Shown here: positions 1 through 5,278 of the stretch, in pieces
Layout of the letters: every line of letters begins with the position of its first letter
How positions within the stretch are numbered: the stretch's first letter is position 1
Assembly: GCA_019241095.1 (NCBI GenBank)
Contig: JAFAXJ010000023.1
Span: 1 to 5,278, forward strand
DNA from: Verrucomicrobiota bacterium
Lineage (GTDB): Bacteria; Verrucomicrobiota; Verrucomicrobiia; Chthoniobacterales; JAFAMB01
Direction of reading: 5' to 3'
DNA length: 5,278 nt
The notes under the pieces: generated by a model
Databases searched by the model: none
Seen by the model: only the letters and a program-made list of their open reading frames with translations
Told to the model about the DNA's origin: nothing
Made by a program: the position numbers and the translations under genes

Positions 1-1
1 C

Positions 2-208
2 GGGAAAGTGTGGACCGGCAACGTCCCACCGCTCACGGTTTCCGTCGGACATCAGTATGAACGCACCTTTCCGCGTTCCCACCAATACTCTTATCTTGCT
101 CATGGCTATTCGGGTCGAAAGAACGTGAACTTGAGCTATTTGCGGGATGACCCGAAAGCATGCCCGTGCACATTCCAGTCCGTCGTTCCTTTTGAACTTA
201 CGAAGTGA
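2..208 (+). CDS. C-terminal fragment of an unrecognised protein (5' end outside window)
   Basis: The frame is open from the left edge (GK then VWTGNVPP...) to a TGA at 206-208, giving about 68 residues. I do not recognise the family. The visible stretch is rich in Tyr, His, Ser and Pro with alternating polar and hydrophobic residues (for example [11 protein letters not shown] and VNLSYL), which would suit a beta-rich soluble or secreted domain. It has two Cys in a CPC motif near the end and no membrane segment. It stops 22 bases before the end of the convergent VOC gene, a normal tail-to-tail spacing that mildly supports it as a real gene end. A GTG at position 8 could be a start, but the frame continues beyond the window edge, so a truncated longer protein is more likely. 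It could also be a chance open frame. Confidence 0.45.
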   Translation, partial: GKVWTGNVPPLTVSVGHQYERTFPRSHQYSYLAHGYSGRKNVNLSYLRDDPKACPCTFQSVVPFELTK

Positions 209-230
209 GGTTCTGGTCCGCTCGCTCCGG

Positions 231-671
231 TCACTGGGCTTCAGGAGCGACAATGACCATCCATGGTAATCCGAAACGATCAGCGACCATGCCAAAGCGT
301 GGAGAAAAAACTGTTTTAGTCAAGGGCATTTGCACCTGTCCGCCTTCGCTAAGGGAACCGAACAATCGCTCGGCTTCGGCCTCGTTTTGTACGGTAAGCG
401 ACAGCGAAAAACCATCAAAACCGTGTTTTCCTTCACATTTACCGTCGGAAGCCATCAGTGTGGTATCTCCGATCCGGAATCTCGCGTGCATCACCTTGTT
501 CTCAATGCCGGGCGCGCACATGCTTGTGTCGGGGCTGTCCTTGAAACGCATAAGCATCGTCACCTCGGCCCCGAGCTTGTCGCAATAGAATTCCAGCGCT
601 TCTTCACAGCGACCGCCGAGGGAGAGATAGGGGTTAACCGTCTGAATGGAAGGTGTTTTTTTAATGGTCAT
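231..671 (-). CDS. PhnB-like VOC (glyoxalase/dioxygenase-fold) protein
   Basis: This is a complete 146-residue protein of the PhnB-like branch of the vicinal oxygen chelate superfamily, often annotated as glyoxalase or '3-demethylubiquinone-9 3-methyltransferase domain'. The family signature is clear. Near the N-terminus [17 protein letters not shown] (residues 13-29) is followed by KLGAEV. H62 lies in [17 protein letters not shown], and the C-terminal [10 protein letters not shown] (131-140) is the usual closing strand. The length matches single-domain PhnB-like proteins, which dimerise to form the active site. There is no signal peptide, so it is cytosolic. The substrate cannot be predicted: most members are uncharacterised, and no phosphonate genes are nearby. 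The ATG at 671 has a GGAG-like ribosome site (complement of 682-685) ten bases upstream. The gene is divergent from the first antiporter across a 192-base spacer and appears monocistronic. Confidence 0.9.
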   Translation of the reverse strand: MTIKKTPSIQTVNPYLSLGGRCEEALEFYCDKLGAEVTMLMRFKDSPDTSMCAPGIENKVMHARFRIGDTTLMASDGKCEGKHGFDGFSLSLTVQNEAEAERLFGSLSEGGQVQMPLTKTVFSPRFGMVADRFGLPWMVIVAPEAQ

Positions 672-863
672 TGTTTTCTGGCTCCGAGATTAGTTAATCA
701 TGTTTACGACGAATCAGATGGGGCGATCAGGACATTTATCTTGCGAGTTTACCGGGATGAATGCTGCTCGAAGCGGCGCGGAGCCGAGATCAGTCTATGG
801 CAGCAATGGCAGCCTTCTTCGGCAACTCAGAGGTGCCTGACTCTTTTACCCAATCGCCGAATT

Positions 864-2453
864 ATGAACCAAGCTGAGACGATTTGCACTCTTTTGATCG
901 TTGTCGCGGCATTAGCAATGCTCGCTAAAAAGGTGGGGTTACCTTACCCGGTGCTATTGGTGATTGGCGGTCTTGCGCTCGGTTTTGTTCCGGGTCTGTC
1001 TACGGTTGAGCTTCAGCCCGATATCGTATTTTTGTTTTTGCTGCCGCCGCTGCTTTACCCTGCAGCACTATTTACTTCTTGGAGAGATTTCCGTGCGAAC
1101 CTCGGTTCCATCTCTTTGCTCGCAATCGGACTTGTATTGCTTACAACGGCGTTTGTCGCAGCGGTTGCGCACGCATTGAGCGGCTTGCCTTGGCCAGCCG
1201 CGTTTGTTCTCGGCGCAATTATTTCGCCAACAGATGCAGTTGCGGCGACAGCAATCACCAAGCGTCTGCGCGTGCAGCGAAAAATCGTGACCATTCTGGA
1301 TGGCGAAAGTCTCGTCAACGATGCCACCGCACTCGTAGCTTACCGCTTCGCAATCGCGGCGATGCTCGGCGGCCGGTTTTCATTATTGGAAGCCAGCGGA
1401 CGATTCTTATCGGTAGGTCTGGGCGGGATCGGGATCGGTTTGGCCGTCGGTTGGCTTGCTGCGCATCTTCAGCACCGTCTGGACGACCCGCCCATCCAAA
1501 TCACAATCTCACTGCTTACGCCGTTTGCCGCATATATTCCTGCGGAGCGCCTACACGTCTCGGGTGTCCTGGGGGTTGTCGCATCAGGGTTGATTCTTGG
1601 CTGGCGTGCTCCGCAGATCTTGACCTCGCGGACAAGGCTTAGCGCAATCGTGTTTTGGGACACATTGGTCTTTCTTTTGAACGGCTTCATTTTTGTTCTG
1701 ATCGGTCTCGAACTGCCACGCATCCTTCACCAATTCACCGGTCAAACTCTAAAACAGCTTATTTGGCACGGCGCGATACTAAGCTGTGCGGCCATTGGAG
1801 TGCGCATCGTCTGGGTTTTTACAGCCGCTAGCCTGGTGCATTGGACGAGTGCCTATTTTCGTAAGGGAAGTCCCTTTCCGGCATGGCAGAACATGGCGTT
1901 CATTGCATGGACGGGAATGCGTGGCGTTGTGTCGCTTGCTGCTGCACTCGCAGTGCCGTTGACCCTTTCTAACGGAAATCCCTTCCCAGGGCGCGACTAC
2001 ATCTTGTTCACCACGTTTTGCGTGATTCTGGCTACTCTCGTGTTGCAGGGTCTAACTCTGCCGACCCTTATACGCCGGCTTAATATTGCGGACGATGGGC
2101 TCGCGCTTGTTGAGGAAAGAACCGCACGCTCTAAAGCGAACGAGGCGGCGCTAGCTTATCTTGCTGAGGCCGAGGGCAAGTTCCCGCCAGACATCGTGGA
2201 GCGCCTCCGCGTTGAATACGACGACCGCATCCGGCAACTGGACATTTGCGCGCTCAGCAACGGCGATCGCACCAACGGACTTGGCGCAGGGGCTTATCAA
2301 CGTTTGCAGCAAGAAGCTTTAGATGTGGAGCGCCGAACAATCATTCAGTTGCGCGACGAATACGTAATCAGTGACGAAGTATTGCGCCGCATTCAACGCG
2401 ACCTTGATCTTGCAGAAGCGAGATTGCATGTGCACGAGTCGAATGACGACTGA
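864..2453 (+). CDS. CPA1-family Na+/H+ antiporter (paralog 1)
   Basis: This is a 529-residue inner-membrane cation/proton exchanger of the bacterial CPA1 (NhaP/NHE-like) family, expected to exchange Na+ (possibly K+ or Li+) for H+. About a dozen hydrophobic segments fill residues 5-405. Key family motifs are visible: SPTDAVA (121-127, the unwound TM4 T-D motif), GESLVND (147-153, with the CPA1-defining N152-D153 pair and E148), and GMRGVVSLAAALAVP (351-365, with R353, the usual partner of that Glu). A cytosolic tail of about 125 residues ends in a charged helical block around LRDEYVISDEVLRR (496-509). The frame is open upstream to 330, but I chose ATG 864: hydrophobic antiporter sequence begins there, it aligns with residue 1 of the neighbouring paralog, and upstream residues look like antisense of the VOC gene. 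No good Shine-Dalgarno sequence precedes it. Ion specificity cannot be read from sequence. Confidence 0.95.
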   Translation: MNQAETICTLLIVVAALAMLAKKVGLPYPVLLVIGGLALGFVPGLSTVELQPDIVFLFLLPPLLYPAALFTSWRDFRANLGSISLLAIGLVLLTTAFVAAVAHALSGLPWPAAFVLGAIISPTDAVAATAITKRLRVQRKIVTILDGESLVNDATALVAYRFAIAAMLGGRFSLLEASGRFLSVGLGGIGIGLAVGWLAAHLQHRLDDPPIQITISLLTPFAAYIPAERLHVSGVLGVVASGLILGWRAPQILTSRTRLSAIVFWDTLVFLLNGFIFVLIGLELPRILHQFTGQTLKQLIWHGAILSCAAIGVRIVWVFTAASLVHWTSAYFRKGSPFPAWQNMAFIAWTGMRGVVSLAAALAVPLTLSNGNPFPGRDYILFTTFCVILATLVLQGLTLPTLIRRLNIADDGLALVEERTARSKANEAALAYLAEAEGKFPPDIVERLRVEYDDRIRQLDICALSNGDRTNGLGAGAYQRLQQEALDVERRTIIQLRDEYVISDEVLRRIQRDLDLAEARLHVHESNDD

Positions 2454-2480
2454 CTTCGAGCGCGCATCTTCTATGTTGTT

Positions 2481-2501
2481 AGGCACGCGTTGCTTGTGCC
2501 T
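2481..2501 (+). repeat. Short inverted repeat just after antiporter 1
   Basis: AGGCAC (2481-2486) and GTGCCT (2496-2501) are perfect complements around a 9-base loop, 27 bases after the antiporter 1 stop. No T-run follows. It may be a 3'-end-stabilising hairpin, or it may be chance for a 6-base stem. Confidence 0.3.
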
Positions 2502-2544
2502 GCGTACGGCCTCATGGAAAAGTACGGAGAGATACGCCAAAGCT

Positions 2545-2604
2545 CGACTGAAGATGGTTGGCTTCGGTTATCTTCAGTCGCCACATTATCTTTAAGCTCT
2601 TTTT
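2545..2604 (+). terminator. Stem-loop in the convergent spacer, candidate terminator
   Basis: CGACTGAAGAT (2545-2555) and ATCTTCAGTCG (2570-2580) form a perfect 11-base stem with a 14-base loop. In plus-strand RNA several G-U pairs could extend the stem into the loop. A T-rich stretch with CTCTTTTTAG follows, but it begins about 17 bases beyond the stem, so this is not a textbook intrinsic terminator. Its place between two convergent genes favours transcription termination or 3'-end protection for antiporter 1. Because the stem is symmetric, antiporter 2 readthrough would also form it, though no T-run follows it on the minus strand. Confidence 0.5.
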
Positions 2605-2698
2605 AGTTTAGCTTGCGTACCTCATGCGTCCTTTGCGCGAGATTCAAGCGTTAACACCAAATGCTCGCTAACGGGAATAAAGCTCCAATGGCTCGTGC

Positions 2699-4294
2699 CT
2701 ACACTTGGTGGCGTTCCTGCTCATCCAGCTGCAACTCCTCCAGATCGAGAACGAGTTGGTGATGCCTGAGCATGTCGTCGCTGATCGAGCCGCAATCTCG
2801 CAGGTCGATCAGCGTCGTTCTCTGAACGCCGATTACTTCGCGTGCTAGCGAGCTTTTTATATTCCTATACTGCACCTCCGCAATACCCAGGCGGGGCTTA
2901 GGCCCCATGGTAATTAGCTCGGCCCTTTTCTGGTACGTTTGCTGTAATTCGTAAACGATCCGTCGATGGATTTCGTCTCCCTGCGGGGCCAGTTTTAAAA
3001 AACGAAGCGCGGCCCCAGCCATCGCTTTTTGTGCCAGCTGCTCTTCCGCCGGTTCCGTACCCTCCTCGGCCAGTTTCAACCAGCGCAAAAGGCCCGGTAA
3101 ACTCAGGCCTTGGAGCACAAGCGTTGCGAGAATAACGGCAAACGTCAGGATTAAGATCTCGCTTCGCCCTGGAAAAGGCGAACCATCGCCCAAGGAAGTC
3201 GGGATTGCTAATGCAGCAGCCAGAGAAATGCCGCCGCGAATTCCGACCCACGAAATCAACGCGGGCTGGCGCCATCCAGGTTGAGGTTTACGCGAGCTCG
3301 GCTGGCGTTTGCGAAGGCGCGGGACATAGGCAAAAATGAAAACCCAAATAATACGGACCAGAATCACCGTCCCGCTTATTACTAAAGAGCTACGAATTAC
3401 TGAACGCAACGATCCTGAAGAAAACGAGCCAAGAATGGTCCTTAGCTGTAATCCGATGAGAATGAATAGAAGACCATTCAGCAAAAATGTGATCACTTCC
3501 CAAGTTGCAATGGACTGAAGCCGCGTCTTGGCGGAGACCATTCGTGGGTCATGCCAATTGAGGTAAAACCCCGCGGCCACAACGGCTAAGACTCCGGATA
3601 GGTGCAGCGCATCGGCTGGAAGAAATGCAGCAAAGCCTGTCAGCAAAGAAATGGTGCTCCCTAACAGTGTATCCGGTGCGAGACGACGAACTTGGAGCAT
3701 CAACCAGCCGATCGCCAGACCGATTATGATTCCACCGCCGGCCGCTACGAAAAAACCCGTTGACAACGATCCCCATACATAGGTTTTGCTCTGCGTCACA
3801 TGGAGCGCGGTCTCGTACAGTACGAGAGCTGAAGCATCATTAAGTAAACTTTCTCCACGCAGCACCGTCAACGATTGCCGGGGAAGGCTAAAGCGTTCCA
3901 GAATTGCAGCGACCGCGACGGTATCGGTAGGGCCCAGTACAGCTCCCAAAACAAAGGCAGGTCCCCAGAGAAGGCCTAGCAAAAAATGTGCAACGACCAT
4001 CACCGCCATTGTCGTAGCAAAAACCAGCCAAATCGCTAAAAGCGAGATGGCGTGCCAATTGTCACGGAAGTCACGCCATGATGAATTGACCGCATCCCAA
4101 TAAAGCAGCGGTGGAAGAAAGACGAGAAAGACAGTACTCGGCTCTAACCTGACTTCCGGCAACCGTGGGAACAGAGCAAGAAGGAGACCGCCGATTACCA
4201 GAACGATGGGGTAGGAAATGTGTACTCGCTGCGCGACAACAACGAGGGCTACTTGCACGACAAGCAAGCATACGACTAAATCTACGGGTTGCAC
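2699..4294 (-). CDS. CPA1-family Na+/H+ antiporter (paralog 2)
   Basis: This is a 531-residue inner-membrane CPA1 cation/proton exchanger, paralogous to the plus-strand antiporter that faces it. The same landmarks fall at identical residue numbers: GPTDTVA (121-127), GESLLND (147-153, with N152-D153 and E148), GIRGGISLAAALAIP (351-365, with R353) and TLVLQGLSLP (391-400). The two proteins therefore align without gaps over the transmembrane part. They differ more in the cytosolic tail, although a similar charged block (LRDCGSISDDMLRHH) is kept near the C-terminus. Residues 328-340 form a basic, Pro-rich cytosolic loop (RKRQPSSRKPQP). The start is GTG at 4294: an in-frame TAG lies three codons upstream, and residue 1 aligns with paralog 1. 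No Shine-Dalgarno sequence is visible. An upstream open frame ends inside this gene, overlapping its start by 13 bases, which would suit translational coupling if that frame is real. Confidence 0.95.
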   Translation of the reverse strand: MQPVDLVVCLLVVQVALVVVAQRVHISYPIVLVIGGLLLALFPRLPEVRLEPSTVFLVFLPPLLYWDAVNSSWRDFRDNWHAISLLAIWLVFATTMAVMVVAHFLLGLLWGPAFVLGAVLGPTDTVAVAAILERFSLPRQSLTVLRGESLLNDASALVLYETALHVTQSKTYVWGSLSTGFFVAAGGGIIIGLAIGWLMLQVRRLAPDTLLGSTISLLTGFAAFLPADALHLSGVLAVVAAGFYLNWHDPRMVSAKTRLQSIATWEVITFLLNGLLFILIGLQLRTILGSFSSGSLRSVIRSSLVISGTVILVRIIWVFIFAYVPRLRKRQPSSRKPQPGWRQPALISWVGIRGGISLAAALAIPTSLGDGSPFPGRSEILILTFAVILATLVLQGLSLPGLLRWLKLAEEGTEPAEEQLAQKAMAGAALRFLKLAPQGDEIHRRIVYELQQTYQKRAELITMGPKPRLGIAEVQYRNIKSSLAREVIGVQRTTLIDLRDCGSISDDMLRHHQLVLDLEELQLDEQERHQV

Positions 4295-4468
4295 TGCTGG
4301 CTAGTATGAGGGGCTTCGGCGGCGGGATCGACGTCAATCTCGATACACAGTGGCCGACCGGCTTCGGTTTCCTTCCGAGCCGCTAATGCCGAGCGTACTA
4401 AAGCTTCGAGAACGAAGTCAAACGTTCTGGAGCAATGCTCTGCCGCGCCAGGCGCCTCGCCTCTAATG

Positions 4469-4538
4469 AAGGTCTTTCATCACGTTCAACGAAGCGGCGA
4501 ATGGCTGCTATATCGGTAAGTACGCTTTGAAAGACCTT
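4469..4538. repeat. 11-base perfect inverted repeat, 48-base spacer
   Basis: AAGGTCTTTCA (4469-4479) is the exact reverse complement of TGAAAGACCTT (4528-4538). In RNA it would close a 48-base loop. It sits between the Spy-like gene and antiporter 2, so it may be a leader or intergenic structure in the minus-strand transcript, or a pair of oppositely oriented protein-binding sites. The bases just outside and inside the arms do not extend the match. Confidence 0.5.
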
Positions 4539-4541
4539 TTT

Positions 4542-4580
4542 GGAACAAGGAGAGTAGCGTGGCGGCGCCTTCTCCTTTCC
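4542..4580. repeat. Imperfect stem-loop downstream of the Spy-like gene
   Basis: AAGGAGA (4547-4553) pairs with TCTCCTT (4571-4577) around a 17-base GC-rich loop. An alternative arrangement adds GGAA (4542-4545) with TTCC (4577-4580) across a small bulge. It lies about 50 bases after the Spy-like stop in the direction of transcription. Without a following T-run on the minus strand it is not a standard terminator, so a processing or attenuation structure is possible. Confidence 0.3.
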
Positions 4581-4630
4581 GGCGCTTGTCATTGGAAGGT
4601 CAGCGGGTGCCTGCACTTTCGACTAAACAG

Positions 4631-4972
4631 CTAACGCCCCAACTCTCCGCGCCTTTCTGCCTGCATCTGTTCAAGTTTTTTCATCTGTTCCGGACTCAAA
4701 ACTTTGGACGCTTGGCTATGAAAATTTGCTTGCAGCTCTCGCGCTCTGCGGAGCTTCTGCAGTTTCCCCATCGAAGTGTCATCCTTTAGACTTTTCATCT
4801 CCTTAAATTGGTGCTCGACCAATGGAGCCATCTGTACCTTTTGTTTTTCAGTTAACTGCAGCTTCTGAGTTAAGTTCCTCATCTGTTCACCCGATGAGGA
4901 TTGGGCAATGCCGCCAACGGCTAATCCTACAATTATCGTGGCGATCAAAAGAGGAAGGTGACTTGGTTTCAT
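4631..4972 (-). CDS. Exported Spy/CpxP-like (LTXXQ) periplasmic protein
   Basis: This 113-residue protein has a clear N-terminal signal: a short basic start (MKPSH) and a hydrophobic core LPLLIATIIVGLAVGGIA (6-23), with likely cleavage near residues 23-24. The mature part is almost wholly helical and highly charged. It carries two LTXXQ-type motifs, LTEKQ (40-44) and LSPEQ (92-96), the hallmark of the Spy/CpxP family of periplasmic chaperones, metal sensors and stress regulators. The spacing of the motifs and the overall size fit a small Spy-like helical hairpin. It has no Cys, and the only His residues in the mature part are H53 and H85, so metal binding is not obvious. Its ATG overlaps the stop of the upstream RND gene (ATGA, 4969-4972), and no strong Shine-Dalgarno sequence is seen, so translation is probably coupled to the pump. 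The role as pump accessory or envelope-stress chaperone is inferred. Confidence 0.8.
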   Translation of the reverse strand: MKPSHLPLLIATIIVGLAVGGIAQSSSGEQMRNLTQKLQLTEKQKVQMAPLVEHQFKEMKSLKDDTSMGKLQKLRRARELQANFHSQASKVLSPEQMKKLEQMQAERRGELGR

Positions 4973-5278
4973 CGATTCAATTTACTCGTTATCTTTACGA
5001 TTTGACAAGCTTGTGGCTTTAGGGTCTGTCTTTCCGCCCGTGCAAGTTTTTCGACGAAATAGAAGCTTGCTGGAACAAAGAAAACTGCAATCAAACTGGC
5101 TCCGAGCATACCCCCAATCACGGTAGTGCCCATTACCTGCCGAGCGATTGCTCCAGAACCGGAAGCCGTCCAGAGCGGCACGCAACCGAGAATGAATGCA
5201 AAGGCGGTCATAAGAATGGGCCGGAACCGGATGCGCGCGCCGGTGAGCGCGGCTTCCTCTATGCTCTTGCCTCTCTCG
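4969..5278 (-). CDS. RND efflux transporter, HAE1 (AcrB/MexB-like), C-terminal end
   Basis: The frame is open from the right edge and ends in TGA at 4969-4971, giving the last 102 residues of a protein that is normally about 1,030-1,060 long. The fragment begins ERGKSIEEAAL and runs into RFRPILMTAFAFILGCVPL (17-35), the well-conserved start of TM11 in hydrophobe/amphiphile RND pumps. TM12 follows: GGMLGASLIAVFFVPASFYFV (about 56-76). A polar, basic tail of about 25 residues ends KITSKLNR. These inner-membrane trimers use the proton gradient to export drugs, dyes, detergents or lipids through a membrane-fusion protein and an outer-membrane channel, whose genes would lie beyond the right edge. 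The match to HAE1 rather than heavy-metal (CzcA) pumps rests on the RPILMT-AFILG and GS/GT-containing loop, so it is good but not decisive. An internal ATG at 5211 is not the start. Confidence 0.93.
   Translation of the reverse strand, partial: ERGKSIEEAALTGARIRFRPILMTAFAFILGCVPLWTASGSGAIARQVMGTTVIGGMLGASLIAVFFVPASFYFVEKLARAERQTLKPQACQIVKITSKLNR

Larger units (their letters stand above)
4282..4616 (-). pseudogene. Possible small gene interrupted by one frameshift
   Basis: Two minus-strand open frames overlap here. The first starts at a GTG at 4616 (or an ATG eight codons later) and runs to a TAG at 4398 (72 codons, ending PERLTSFSKL). It contains a helical charged part, AAIRRFVERDERPSLEARRL. 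The second is open from 4476 to a TAG at 4282 (64 residues). It contains FDFVLEALVRSALAARKE and RPLCIEIDVDPAAE, which look protein-like, but it has no ATG, GTG or TTG codon and is preceded by two TGA stops. A single -1 shift (or one lost base) between 4398 and 4476 would join them into about 111 residues. That product would start 14 bases after the Spy-like gene and overlap the antiporter start by 13 bases. I recognise no family and see no slippery heptamer. It may equally be non-coding. Confidence 0.3.
4295..4630. other. 336-base stretch without a confident gene
   Basis: This stretch separates the Spy-like gene from antiporter 2, both on the minus strand. It holds the two overlapping open frames described above and an 11-base inverted repeat at 4469-4538. 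A 7-base stem (4547-4553 with 4571-4577) and a small CTTCG/CGAAG hairpin (4404-4417) are also present. I see no convincing sigma-70 promoter, no intrinsic terminator with a T-run in the minus direction, and no riboswitch consensus I could recognise. Confidence 0.6.

Noticed and set aside
205..588. Plus-strand open frame of 127 codons with ATG and stop.
   Set aside because: It lies entirely antisense to the VOC gene, has Ser/Pro-rich shadow composition, and matches no family.
330..863. The antiporter 1 frame stays open for 178 codons upstream of ATG 864, suggesting an N-terminal extension.
   Set aside because: Most of it is antisense to the well-supported VOC gene. Its residues show no domain, and paralog 2 aligns from residue 1 with the protein starting at 864.
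672..863. Divergent promoters between the VOC gene and antiporter 1.
   Set aside because: Promoters must exist nearby, but no -35/-10 pair with acceptable spacing stands out on either strand, and no operator-like palindrome was found.
4071..4386. Open frames on both strands over the antiporter 2 start (minus 4071-4337, plus 4165-4386).
   Set aside because: Both are Arg/Ser/Cys-rich shadow translations of the antiporter's N-terminal coding sequence, with no recognisable motif.
4295..4630. A Na+ or cation-sensing riboswitch (such as an nhaA-I or Na+-I type RNA) ahead of antiporter 2.
   Set aside because: The position would make sense, but I could not match any consensus by eye. An Infernal search against Rfam would decide.
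4559..4789. Plus-strand open frame of 76 codons with an AAGGAGAG-like ribosome site before a GTG.
   Set aside because: It is mostly antisense to the Spy-like gene, whose signal peptide and LTXXQ motifs are convincing. The translated residues look like a shadow frame.

Overview
The window looks like chromosomal DNA from a Gram-negative bacterium. An RND efflux pump and a periplasmic Spy/CpxP-like protein both imply an outer membrane and periplasm. By eye the GC content is close to or slightly above 50%. There are no phage, plasmid, insertion-sequence, CRISPR, tRNA or rRNA signals. The protein styles would suit a soil Acidobacteriota- or Verrucomicrobiota-like genome, but that placement is an impression, not a demonstration.

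Layout from left to right. Positions 1-208 hold the C-terminal end of an unrecognised plus-strand gene. Positions 231-671 (minus) encode a PhnB-type VOC (glyoxalase-fold) protein. It converges on the first gene and diverges from the next. Positions 864-2453 (plus) encode a complete CPA1-family Na+/H+ antiporter of 529 residues. A 245-base convergent spacer follows, containing a strong stem-loop at 2545-2580. Positions 2699-4294 (minus) encode a second, paralogous CPA1 antiporter of 531 residues with a GTG start. The two antiporters align without gaps over about 400 residues and carry the same ion-binding motifs at the same residue numbers.

Farther right, all on the minus strand, lies the end of an efflux locus. 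The last 102 residues of an HAE1-type RND transporter run in from the right edge. They are followed, with a 4-base ATGA stop/start overlap, by a 113-residue exported Spy/CpxP-like protein. Between this protein and the second antiporter lie 336 bases (4295-4630) without a clear gene. This stretch holds two open frames that could be one gene broken by a single frameshift, plus an 11-base perfect inverted repeat. If the broken gene is real, then pump, Spy-like protein, small protein and antiporter form one closely packed minus-strand series.

The shared theme is membrane transport and envelope homeostasis: two proton-coupled cation exchangers facing each other tail to tail, beside a proton-driven efflux pump with a coupled periplasmic accessory protein. 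No demonstrably new system is visible. The least ordinary points are the facing antiporter paralogs, the translational coupling of a Spy-like protein to an RND pump, and the unexplained 4282-4616 stretch.
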